Shown in pieces: positions 43,780 through 52,109 of a stretch of DNA of 64,000 nt. Every line of letters begins with the position of its first letter. The stretch's first letter is position 1. This stretch comes from JANWKQ01 sp040376605 (GTDB lineage Bacteria; Bacteroidota; Bacteroidia; CAIKAF01). A program made the translations under genes and the position numbers. The stretch lies in assembly GCA_040376605.1 (NCBI GenBank), contig JBEIQI010000001.1, positions 1-64,000 on the forward strand. The letters run 5' to 3'. The notes below the pieces were generated by a model. It was not told the DNA's origin. It saw only the letters and a program-made list of their open reading frames with translations, and made no database searches.

Positions 43780-44961
43780 ATGAGCAAAAAATATTTAAAG
43801 AATGCCCATAAGGAAACTTTGGCCATTCGAACACATATTCTAAGAACTAATCAAAAGGAACATTCCAATCCATTGTTCCTTACCAGTAGTTTTACATTTG
43901 ACACGGCCGAAGAAATGGCAGCTGTATTTGCTGATGAGATCCCAGGAAATATTTATTCACGATATTCAAACCCCAATGTTCAAGAGCTTATAGATAAGGT
44001 GTGTTTATTAGAAAACGCAGAAAGCGGATGGGCTACTTCCTCCGGTATGGCTGCTGTATTTACTACATTTGGTGCATTATTAAAATCAGGGGATCATATC
44101 GTTTCGAGCCGATCTGTTTTTGGATCAACACATCGATTATTCACAGAAGTATTTCCTAAATGGGAGGTTTCTACGACATATGTGGATGCATTAGATTATG
44201 AAGGATATAAAAATGCTATTCAACCAAATACCAAAATTTTATATTTAGAAACCCCTTCAAACCCGGCGTTAGAAATTATTGATATTAAAACGGTGGCTAA
44301 AATTTGTAAGAAGGCAAAAATACTTTTCGTAGTGGATAATTGTTTTGCAACACCTATATTACAGCGACCGCTTGATTTAGGAGCAGATATCTCCATTCAT
44401 TCAACTACAAAATTTATGGATGGCCAAGGAAGAACGCTTGGTGGATTGATTTTATCAAACTCAAAAATTATCAAAGAAATTGAAGGATTTGCTCGCCATA
44501 CCGGGCCGGCATTAAGCCCGTTTAATGCCTGGATCATTTCTAAGTCAATCGAAACTTTACATATACGTGTTGAAAGAATGACCGAAAATGCGTTGGTGAT
44601 TGCAAAAAAATTAGAAAAGTATCCCAAAGTAAAATGGGTTAAATATCCATTTTTGCCAAGCCATCCTCATTACAAAACTGCGAAAAAGCAGATGTTTGGA
44701 GGAGGCTCTATTGTTACATTTGAAATAAAAGGTGGATTAAAAGCAGGCCGTCAATTTTTAAATAAACTTCAGCTATTTTCATTAACTCCCAATTTAGGGG
44801 ATGCCAAAAGTATTGCTACCCATCCGGCATCTACGACCCATTCGAAATTAAAGCCGGAGGAGAGAAATGCCGTGGGTATTTCCGATGGTTTGGTTAGATT
44901 ATCCATCGGTCTTGAACATTCTAATGATATTTGGAAAGATATTTTACAGGCCCTATCCTAA
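43780..44961 (+). CDS. metZ: O-succinyl/O-acetylhomoserine sulfhydrylase (MetZ-like)
   Basis: 393 aa PLP enzyme of the trans-sulfuration family. IRTHILRTNQKEHSNPLFLTSSF at the N-terminus, YSRYSNPNVQELIDKV, SSGMAAVFTTFG, VDNCFATPILQRPLDLGADI, PLP Lys in HSTTKFMDGQGRTLGG, and ATHPASTTHSKL. Closest in feel to MetZ rather than MetB/MetC. It is the last gene of the operon and a second sulfhydrylase beside metY. The two may differ in substrate or in affinity for sulfide. Confidence 0.88.
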   Translation: MSKKYLKNAHKETLAIRTHILRTNQKEHSNPLFLTSSFTFDTAEEMAAVFADEIPGNIYSRYSNPNVQELIDKVCLLENAESGWATSSGMAAVFTTFGALLKSGDHIVSSRSVFGSTHRLFTEVFPKWEVSTTYVDALDYEGYKNAIQPNTKILYLETPSNPALEIIDIKTVAKICKKAKILFVVDNCFATPILQRPLDLGADISIHSTTKFMDGQGRTLGGLILSNSKIIKEIEGFARHTGPALSPFNAWIISKSIETLHIRVERMTENALVIAKKLEKYPKVKWVKYPFLPSHPHYKTAKKQMFGGGSIVTFEIKGGLKAGRQFLNKLQLFSLTPNLGDAKSIATHPASTTHSKLKPEERNAVGISDGLVRLSIGLEHSNDIWKDILQALS

Positions 44962-44997
44962 TTCAAGTGAATGAATCAATCAACATGATGGGTTCGT

Positions 44998-46254
44998 TTA
45001 TGTTTTTTGTTCTTTCTTTTTAGCTGCAGGAAAAAGAACATTATTTAATATCAAACGATATCCTGATGAATTGGGATGCAGCGATAAATCTGTAGGTTCA
45101 TCACCCACCCGATGCTGATAATCTTCCGGATCGTGTCCACCATAAAAAGTCCAGAAGCCTTTTCCAAAAGTTCCATGCATGTATCGAACTTCGTTAGCTT
45201 GTTTATTTTCTCCCAATATAACAACGTTAGATTTCAATAATTTTTTATTAAACGCAGTGGTTTGTCCAAGAAATCCTTTAATAACCGATTCATGATTTTG
45301 GGTTAACATGGTGGGCACTTCATCAGCTTTAGCAGAAAATTCAAACAATGTAAAAAAGTCGAATTTTTGCTGCATATTTCGGGTGGTGGTCATATCAATA
45401 TTAGAATATTCGTATTCCGATGGATTCGTGCTAATGGTAAAATCTTTGAAAGCGAAACATTTGGTAAAATCTAGTTTAGCTTGTGATTGTTGATCCATCG
45501 GATCTCCGTCAAACGGGGTTTCACAAATATCGATACCTTCTGCGGCCAATGAAATATCATAACTGTCGGTTGCGCTACACATGGCAAATAAGTATCCACC
45601 TCCGGCTACATAATCACGTATTTTTTTTGCAACTCCTAATTTTAATTCGCTTACTTTATTAAATCCTAATTTTTTTGCCAGAATTTCTGATGACCTCACT
45701 TGTTCTTGGTACCAACTGTCATTTTTATAGGCCGACCAAAACTTTCCATACTGACCTGTAAAGTCTTCATGATGCAAGTGTAACCAATTATAGGTTGGCA
45801 ACAGACCTCCAATAACTTCGGTATCGTAAATGGTGTCGTAAGGTATTTCTGAGTAGGTTAGTACCATGGTTACCGCATCATCCCAAGGTTGCATACCTGG
45901 AGGAGAATAAACGGCAATTTTGGGAGCCTTTTCCAACTTCATTGGATTTTGATTGACATCGGGGTCGGATAATTGTGAAATTAAATTGGTGCTTTGGCCG
46001 TCCGTTATTAACTCGTAAGAAACATTTCTGGCAAGCATTAAATCTTCATAAGTTGATCTGTATTTAAACATGAATGCGCCTCCACGATAATTAAGCATCC
46101 AAAAAATCTCATCGTTTAATTCTAACACTCGATATGCAACTCCATATGCTTTCAAATGATCCGTTTGGCCATCATCCATTGGAATAAAAACATAATTTGC
46201 CCTGGTACTTGTTATACTTAAAAATATAATCAGGGTAAAAGTTAATTTTTTCAT
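44998..46254 (-). CDS. Secreted protein of the family often labelled asparagine synthetase B
   Basis: 418 aa from MKKLTFTLI, which opens a signal peptide (cleaved near TRANYVF); a longer in-frame start adds 27 unrelated residues. The body has a GATase/ThuA-like pattern: IAVYSPPGMQPWDDAV, AGGGYLFAMCSATDSYDI and FWTFYGGHDPEDYQHRVG. Despite the label commonly attached to relatives, no ATP-grasp or asparagine-synthetase motif is visible. It is secreted or periplasmic. Function unknown. Confidence 0.7.
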   Translation of the reverse strand: MKKLTFTLIIFLSITSTRANYVFIPMDDGQTDHLKAYGVAYRVLELNDEIFWMLNYRGGAFMFKYRSTYEDLMLARNVSYELITDGQSTNLISQLSDPDVNQNPMKLEKAPKIAVYSPPGMQPWDDAVTMVLTYSEIPYDTIYDTEVIGGLLPTYNWLHLHHEDFTGQYGKFWSAYKNDSWYQEQVRSSEILAKKLGFNKVSELKLGVAKKIRDYVAGGGYLFAMCSATDSYDISLAAEGIDICETPFDGDPMDQQSQAKLDFTKCFAFKDFTISTNPSEYEYSNIDMTTTRNMQQKFDFFTLFEFSAKADEVPTMLTQNHESVIKGFLGQTTAFNKKLLKSNVVILGENKQANEVRYMHGTFGKGFWTFYGGHDPEDYQHRVGDEPTDLSLHPNSSGYRLILNNVLFPAAKKKEQKT

Positions 46255-46338
46255 ACTTCGAATATACGGATAATGTATTGATTGGAGTAAACGTGATTTA
46301 CTCGGTTTTGTTATATGTTTAAATATAACTCTCAATAT

Positions 46339-46387
46339 TTGTGCCTAATAGCTCTATTGACTGAAAGAAACAATGGGTTGTGCCTAA
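46339..46387. repeat. Short direct repeat TTGTGCCTAA (x2)
   Basis: Two copies 39 nt apart (46339-46348 and 46378-46387) in the 274-nt gap between the 46254 start and dnaB stop. The first copy ends about 85 nt upstream of the 46254 start on the opposite strand. No further structure is evident in the rest of the gap. Confidence 0.35.
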
Positions 46388-46528
46388 GCAGACCATATAG
46401 CTTTCTTTAAGGATTTTTGCAGAAATCTTTGTTTATCTAGTAAAAATAAATGCAGATAGGTTAAAATATAGAAGCAGAATAAGAGAAATACAAATAACTA
46501 AAATGGTTCCTTTTAAAGAAAGTTTTGA

Positions 46529-48073
46529 TTAAAAAGGAATATCATCATCATTCATTTTACTTTGCACAGTAATAGTTTTAGGAAGAGGATTTACCTCTCG
46601 ATCCATTTCTACACCTACATCATTGGAATCTTCTGCACCGTATCTGCGAACATAATTGGATTGGGTTGGAGCCATATCCAAGTTGTGGAACTTGGTTTGT
46701 TCTGCAATGAAGCCTAAATTAATATCACGTAAAGCTCCATGCCTGTTCTTGGCAATAATTAATTGTGCCATTCCCGCAGTTGAATTCCCATCGGCATCCT
46801 GGGTAATTTTATAATATTCCGGACGGTAAAGAAAACAAACCATATCCGCATCCTGCTCAATGGCTCCTGATTCACGTAAGTGGGAAAGTAAAGGTCTTTT
46901 GTCGGTTGTTTCTTCCACCTTACGACTTAACTGGGCTAAGGCAATAATAGGTATTTTTAATTCTTTGGAAATGGCTTTTAACGAACGGGAAATCATAGAA
47001 ATTTCTTGCTCTCTTAATCCCTTGCTATCGCCGGAACCTCTCATCAATTGTAAGTAGTCAATTAAGATCATACTTACATCATTCTGTTGTTTTAATCTTC
47101 TGGCAATGGATCGGAATTCCATAATGGAAAGTCCTGGTGTATCATTGATAAAAATAGGAGCGTCAGAAAGTAAAGAAATATTTTTATGGAGTTGTTGCCA
47201 ATCGTCTTCGTTTAATTTTCCCTTACGAAGTTTTTCGGACTCCAACCCGGTTTCCATAGAAATCATCCTATTCACTAATTCAACAGCCTCCATCTCAAGG
47301 GAGAAAACCGCAACTGGTTTTTTATAATCAACGGCGGCATTTCTTGCCAGTGCAAGAGCAAATGCGGTTTTACCCATACCCGGACGTGCCGCTACAATGA
47401 TGAGATTGGATTGTTGCCATCCTCCAGTTACCTCATCCAACTCATGAAACCCAGATGGTACTCCCGAATTTTTTTCATCTCCATCCTTATCTTCAATATT
47501 CTTAATCGCTTCTGCCAACAGCTCATGCATTTTTGTATTGGCACGATTTAAATTGCCTTGGGATACATCAAATAAATTCTGTTCTGCAAAATCCAATACA
47601 TCAAATACATCCGAACTATCTTCAAATGCTTTATTCGTTACTTCCGAAGAAATACGAATAAGTTCTCTTTTAATAAATTTCTCTTGAAGGATCCTGCAAT
47701 GATATTCTATATTGGCCGCAGATCCTACCCTACTGGTTAGTTGGGCTATAAAATAAGGTCCACCAATAATATCAAGATCCCCTAAAGACTTGAGTTTATT
47801 GGTTACTGTTAAAATATCTATAGGCTCACCCTCTTTATTCAGTTCGCTGATTGCATGATATACCTTTTGGTGGTTAGGTTTGTAAAATACTTCAGATTTT
47901 AATAAATCACTAACCGCCGTAAATGCATCCTTTTCTAGCATCAAAGCACCCAGTACCGCCTCCTCTAAATCAACAGCCTGAGGTGGTAGTTTCCCATATT
48001 CCAAAGAATTGATTGTATTTACAACCTTTTTTGGCTTGATGTTTTTATCTAATATTTGTCTGATATCGTCCAT
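46529..48073 (-). CDS. dnaB: Replicative DNA helicase DnaB
   Basis: 514 aa. N-terminal primase-interacting domain starts LPPQAVDLEEAVLGALMLEKDAF; the RecA-like motor has Walker A (ARPGMGKTAFALA), Walker B (MILIDYLQLM), and AQLSRKVEETTDKRPLLSHLRESGAIEQDAD. No intein or insertion. Unwinds DNA at the replication fork. It is monocistronic, with a -7 box at 48084-48091 a few bases before its ATG. Confidence 0.97.
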   Translation of the reverse strand: MDDIRQILDKNIKPKKVVNTINSLEYGKLPPQAVDLEEAVLGALMLEKDAFTAVSDLLKSEVFYKPNHQKVYHAISELNKEGEPIDILTVTNKLKSLGDLDIIGGPYFIAQLTSRVGSAANIEYHCRILQEKFIKRELIRISSEVTNKAFEDSSDVFDVLDFAEQNLFDVSQGNLNRANTKMHELLAEAIKNIEDKDGDEKNSGVPSGFHELDEVTGGWQQSNLIIVAARPGMGKTAFALALARNAAVDYKKPVAVFSLEMEAVELVNRMISMETGLESEKLRKGKLNEDDWQQLHKNISLLSDAPIFINDTPGLSIMEFRSIARRLKQQNDVSMILIDYLQLMRGSGDSKGLREQEISMISRSLKAISKELKIPIIALAQLSRKVEETTDKRPLLSHLRESGAIEQDADMVCFLYRPEYYKITQDADGNSTAGMAQLIIAKNRHGALRDINLGFIAEQTKFHNLDMAPTQSNYVRRYGAEDSNDVGVEMDREVNPLPKTITVQSKMNDDDIPF

Positions 48074-48083
48074 TATAGTGGTG

Positions 48084-48091
48084 CAAACTTA
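48084..48091 (-). promoter_or_regulatory. -7 box (TAAGTTTG) for dnaB
   Basis: TAnnTTTG on the minus strand, 10 nt before the dnaB ATG; predicts a very short leader. Confidence 0.45.
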
Positions 48092-48247
48092 CGTGTTGGG
48101 AAGCTAATATTAATTTAATGTTATTAACGTTAAAACAGGATTTTATGTGTACAATTAATTTATAGGAATTGGTAAATATGAGTTTTATACACCCATAAAC
48201 ATCTGTTAGTCAATATTATATAATCCCATCCCTCAACCGAAGCTACT

Positions 48248-48279
48248 ATGATGTGAAACGGCTGAATGTTTCACATCAT
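48248..48279. promoter_or_regulatory. Perfect 12-bp inverted repeat upstream of dnaB and the biotin carrier gene
   Basis: ATGATGTGAAAC / GTTTCACATCAT around an 8-nt loop, in the divergent region. No T-run follows, so it is not a terminator. It looks like an operator or an RNA hairpin. A second 8-bp inverted repeat, GTTATTCA / TGAATAAC, lies at 48305-48327. The rest of the 294-nt gap holds no ORF. Confidence 0.45.
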
Positions 48280-48367
48280 GTTTACAAATCAGAATAAGAG
48301 ACAGGTTATTCAAATTAAGTGAATAACATTAAATTTACGTCTTAATTGAGAATTAGCCTACGACAAA

Positions 48368-48874
48368 ATGTACAAAGTATTAACAGAAAATGGTGAATAT
48401 AATATTGGATTTGCCTCCAATGACAATACCAAACCTTTGATTAATTCAGTTTACTCTGGATACACTATAAAAGGGAATTCCATGGATGGTTTTGAGATTG
48501 AGAAGGATGGAAAACTCTTTAAGGCAGATTTATTAAAAGTTGATTATAAGGAGAAAACTTTTTTGGTAAAAGTAGAAGGTAGAAGGATTATGGTGAAGGC
48601 CCAGGATCGTTTTGATTTGTTATTGGCAAAGCTTGGGATGACCGAGTTAGCATCAAAAAAGATCAATCAGCTCAAGTCTCCCATGCCAGGACTCATTTTG
48701 GAAGTTTTGGTAACTCCTGGCCAAAACATTAAGGCAGGAGAACCTTTAATTATTTTGGAGGCCATGAAAATGGAAAATATCATTAAGGCGCCTATAGATG
48801 TTGTAATAAAAAACGTAAAGGCCATTAAAGGAAGGCCGGTTGAAAAGAATGAGTTATTGATTGAATTCGAATAA
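48368..48874 (+). CDS. Biotin carboxyl carrier protein (biotin/lipoyl domain)
   Basis: 168 aa. The C-terminal ~75 residues are a biotinyl domain with LEAMKMENIIKAP (biotinylated Lys in A-M-K-M) preceded by SPMPGLILEVLV. The N-terminal half matches the carrier subunit of Bacteroidota acyl-CoA carboxylases. No carboxylase or carboxyltransferase gene is adjacent, so it must work with partners elsewhere. The stop overlaps the region just before the thioesterase start. Confidence 0.9.
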   Translation: MYKVLTENGEYNIGFASNDNTKPLINSVYSGYTIKGNSMDGFEIEKDGKLFKADLLKVDYKEKTFLVKVEGRRIMVKAQDRFDLLLAKLGMTELASKKINQLKSPMPGLILEVLVTPGQNIKAGEPLIILEAMKMENIIKAPIDVVIKNVKAIKGRPVEKNELLIEFE

Positions 48875-48881
48875 AATTGCC

Positions 48882-49301
48882 ATGAATGAATCTGTTGAAT
48901 TTTACAAACAATATATAGGTCAGCGAATCAACACGGCCCCATCTGCTTTTGGAAATTGGCTGAATGGAAAAATTTTAAAAGTAGAGGAGGATAGTTTATC
49001 CATAGAGTTTGAGGTGCGGGATAATATGACCAACCCGGTAAAACTTCTTCATGGAGGAATGATGGCTGCCTTGATGGATGAAATAATAGGGATGACAATT
49101 TTTGTAAATGGAGAGAAAAACTTCTTTTACAGTATTAGCCTAAATGTTGATTTTATTAGCAACGTAAATGTGGGAGCCAATGTAGTGGTTACCTCAAAGA
49201 TCATCAAGAAAAGTGCAAGGTTGATTCAAGCGGAATGTTATATACATGGTCCCGAAAATAAATTGTTAGCAAAAGCTAGTTCAAATCTAATTAGCAGTTA
49301 G
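48882..49301 (+). CDS. PaaI-type hotdog acyl-CoA thioesterase
   Basis: 139 aa. Hotdog fold with VKLLHGGMMAALMDEIIGM (HGG motif and catalytic acid) and NVDFISNVNVGANVV. It hydrolyses acyl-CoA esters. The start MNESVEFYKQ is chosen; an earlier in-frame ATG at 48861 lies inside the biotin carrier gene. The two genes are probably transcribed together. It converges on the 49313 lipoprotein with 11 nt between. Confidence 0.88.
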   Translation: MNESVEFYKQYIGQRINTAPSAFGNWLNGKILKVEEDSLSIEFEVRDNMTNPVKLLHGGMMAALMDEIIGMTIFVNGEKNFFYSISLNVDFISNVNVGANVVVTSKIIKKSARLIQAECYIHGPENKLLAKASSNLISS

Positions 49302-49312
49302 TTACAGGAACC

Positions 49313-50122
49313 CTATTCTCCGGCATTAATATATTCAAAACCGCTTCCGATTTGTTTCCATAAGACTGCAATTATTCGAATATTTCCCAGGTCCCATTCT
49401 GGTTTTCTAAAAATTCCCTGACGAATTTTAAAGGAAGTATTTTCATTTACCGGAAGGATGTTGACTTGCGCCCCAATTCCATTTGACGCAGTTGATCCTC
49501 GGAGGATATGTTGATGGTTATAATTACCCGCAACTCCTAATTGTGGTGATAAAATATTGTCTTCCACGATATATGCAGTGGTGAAATAATTTGAATTGTC
49601 TGAAATAAAAAACTTACCATAAATGTTTACAATGATACTATCTGAAGTGGTTGAAAAATTAGCATTCACAGCCCCTTCTGAACTTTCGGCGGACTCCATG
49701 GTTAATGCCGTTAGGATGGCACTTTGGGTCAAAAGAGAAGATTGATTTCCTACACCAAAGTCCGGGAAACCCGCAACATTTAAGGCTGTCGCAATGTCAA
49801 TGCCAGCAGGAGTAAAAAGGGTATCCGTGGCATTAGGATGAACCGTTATAAAATAATTATTTGATGGATTTGTTGCCTCCACCTGGTCTAATAGATTCAA
49901 ACCAAAAGTACCACAGGTATTATTTTCGGTATCAGAAAAGAAAAAACAAATAGTGTTTTTGGTTTGCGATGGATAATCACATGATCCATCATTTACCTCT
50001 GCATTTGGATTGTAATTGGGAGAATTGGGATCTGTACATCCTTTTGTCTTATTATCGCAACTTACCATGGAAATAGTAAAGAATAATAATAGACTGATGA
50101 TAATGTATGATGGACGTATCAT
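49313..50122 (-). CDS. Hypothetical lipoprotein with Cys-Asp-rich N-terminus
   Basis: 269 aa. Lipobox SMVSCDN near residue 22. Mature N-terminus GCTDPNSPNYNPNAEVND followed by GSCDYP is a recurrent motif in Bacteroidota lipoproteins, perhaps calcium-binding. The remainder is a beta-rich domain I do not recognise. Its ATG overlaps the flippase stop (ATGA), so it is coupled to a membrane exporter. Confidence 0.65.
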   Translation of the reverse strand: MIRPSYIIISLLLFFTISMVSCDNKTKGCTDPNSPNYNPNAEVNDGSCDYPSQTKNTICFFFSDTENNTCGTFGLNLLDQVEATNPSNNYFITVHPNATDTLFTPAGIDIATALNVAGFPDFGVGNQSSLLTQSAILTALTMESAESSEGAVNANFSTTSDSIIVNIYGKFFISDNSNYFTTAYIVEDNILSPQLGVAGNYNHQHILRGSTASNGIGAQVNILPVNENTSFKIRQGIFRKPEWDLGNIRIIAVLWKQIGSGFEYINAGE

Positions 50123-51333
50123 TTAATAAGTTTAATTTTTCTGCTAATTTGGTCTTGTTCGTAAAATATAGTAACGAGAAACATAAATATCCATTGCCCA
50201 AGGATACAACAATATATTCCTCCTACTAGGTCAAAACTCTTTAAAAAGAAACTGCATGATGCCAACATGGTTATGGCAGCACCTCCAGCACATCGGGATA
50301 AAAGTCCGTGATTGTTTTTGTTATAGAAATAAATAACAATTGGAGTATACAGTGTTGAGGGAAATGCAAATAACAAACCGGCAGCCCAAAATTCATAACC
50401 AATGTTTAACATAAAGAATTGAATGCAAATAAAGTAGGAAATGGAGATAGAAACAACATTCACTAACATTCCCAAAATCAATACTTTCATGCGCAGTGAA
50501 TTGTCCACTTTAATTTTGCTCTTCCTGTCTCTATTATGATAAAATTGTGTGATAAAATTTGGAAGGCTAATGGCAAATAACATAAAGTTCATAAAAATTT
50601 GATAGGTCGCTTTTTCCGAATCATCAAATTGGGTATATACAAAGAACCGATCTACGGTAAGAATGAGAATAATTGAGAATGAATAAATAAAATAATTATA
50701 AGTAATGAGGTACATTTCTATGTTTATTGTACTCAGTTTACCTTTAATAAAAACTTTATAGTTAAGCAATAAATGAATAGCGCTTTTAGAAATCTCAGTG
50801 AGACCAATGGCAAAAATTAAATACATAAATGACATGTCGTCTAATCGTAAAAAGAAATAAGCAATTCCTACGGACATTCCGGTAATATTAGCAATAATTG
50901 GCTTCCAATCGTTTTTTTCGTAAACATATAATGTTTCGAAACTTTGATTGATAAACTTTCCTGTAAAGAGAAGCAAATAGGATACACAAATGATGGGATT
51001 ATAAGGAGATAAAGCGAGGAATATTAGAAAAATAATGAGCAGTGGCAGTCTGGAATAAAAGCTTTCAACAAAACTATCATATATTTTATTGGGGAAAGAG
51101 GAAAACCTTTTTTGTAAATATTGATTGGATCCCCAGGATAAAATAATGGATGCAATAGAGGCAAAAAACCAAACATCCACTGCCTTGCCCCATAATTCAA
51201 TATTTACCATATAGATTGCCAACAAAGGCCATACCGGCTGAAAGATGGGTCCGGAGAATGATCGCAAGGCTTCCATGGCAATGGTTGTCGCCTTTTTAGG
51301 AGAAAGCAGGAATTTCTTCTGAATTAGTTCCAT
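50119..51333 (-). CDS. Polytopic membrane protein, flippase-like
   Basis: 404 aa with about 12 hydrophobic segments. No charged catalytic motifs; the layout and sparse loops resemble Wzx/MATE-type lipid-linked sugar flippases (MOP superfamily), but the sequence is divergent and the call is by architecture. It sits in the minus-strand set of lipoprotein, methyltransferase and radical SAM genes and overlaps the lipoprotein start by 4 nt. Suggests export of a modified small envelope molecule. Confidence 0.6.
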   Translation of the reverse strand: MELIQKKFLLSPKKATTIAMEALRSFSGPIFQPVWPLLAIYMVNIELWGKAVDVWFFASIASIILSWGSNQYLQKRFSSFPNKIYDSFVESFYSRLPLLIIFLIFLALSPYNPIICVSYLLLFTGKFINQSFETLYVYEKNDWKPIIANITGMSVGIAYFFLRLDDMSFMYLIFAIGLTEISKSAIHLLLNYKVFIKGKLSTINIEMYLITYNYFIYSFSIILILTVDRFFVYTQFDDSEKATYQIFMNFMLFAISLPNFITQFYHNRDRKSKIKVDNSLRMKVLILGMLVNVVSISISYFICIQFFMLNIGYEFWAAGLLFAFPSTLYTPIVIYFYNKNNHGLLSRCAGGAAITMLASCSFFLKSFDLVGGIYCCILGQWIFMFLVTIFYEQDQISRKIKLIK

Positions 51334-51429
51334 TCAAGATGCAAATTACAAAATATACCTATTGCTTTAACATTACACTCGCACTATTTTAGGGGTAAAC
51401 GCTTGTTTTTTATACTTGATAAGGACGGT

Positions 51430-52104
51430 TTAATTAACTTTTAACTCGTATTCCCAAATGAAATTTTTTTCCAACCATGTGTTTCGCGTATAAACTAGTT
51501 GAGGTTGAAAGCTTTCAATTTCGGCCATTTTATTAATTAAAGTAATGTTGCAGTCATCTGAAAGTACAAGAATTAATTTGCCTTTGATTGCCAGATATTT
51601 TTTTGAATCTCGAAAAAGAAGTTGAAAATAGTTGAGATCTTGTCCGGCGTACCAAGCATGTTCTTCGAGATTGGAAGGATTCTTTGGGAAATATGGGGGG
51701 TTATTAATGATTAATTCGAAATTCTTCTCTTTAATTTTCTCGAATAAATTAGATTGAACTATTTGCACCATAACATCATTTAAAAGGCAATTCGATGAAG
51801 TAGTGGACACCGCAACTGGATTGATATCGCAGGCAAATGTGATTGCTTTTTCTTTGGCTGCAAAGATGCATATTGCCCCTGATCCGCATCCTATTTCCAA
51901 TACTTTCTTACCTGTCAATGATTGAGTTTTTAGGTATCTGCACATGGTTCTGGTACTAAAAAACAGAGACGGATGAAATATGCCTGGCGGAATAGATAAT
52001 TTAAGGCCCATAAATTGAGCCTTCCGTTCTTTTCTGAGGTAAGATTTTGTGACCGGAACTAACCAAGGTTGAATTAACCTTTTAAATATTTTTTTCCGAC
52101 TCAT
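51430..52104 (-). CDS. SAM-dependent methyltransferase (NPPY type)
   Basis: 224 aa. Motif I LEIGCGSGAICIFAA, then NPPYFP (N-P-P-Y), which is typical of N-methyltransferases acting on planar nitrogens, such as release-factor glutamine or adenine methylases. The rest is not specific. It is 5 nt after the radical SAM gene, so both are likely parts of one pathway. No target-recognition domain for DNA is present. Confidence 0.85.
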   Translation of the reverse strand: MSRKKIFKRLIQPWLVPVTKSYLRKERKAQFMGLKLSIPPGIFHPSLFFSTRTMCRYLKTQSLTGKKVLEIGCGSGAICIFAAKEKAITFACDINPVAVSTTSSNCLLNDVMVQIVQSNLFEKIKEKNFELIINNPPYFPKNPSNLEEHAWYAGQDLNYFQLLFRDSKKYLAIKGKLILVLSDDCNITLINKMAEIESFQPQLVYTRNTWLEKNFIWEYELKVN

Positions 52105-52109
52105 AAATA

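Noticed and set aside
46254..46335. Longer N-terminus for the secreted GATase-like protein
   Set aside because: The extra 27 residues are basic and would bury the signal peptide, which starts cleanly at 46254.
48305..48327. Inverted repeat GTTATTCA/TGAATAAC as a terminator
   Set aside because: No T-run on either side, and no gene ends here.
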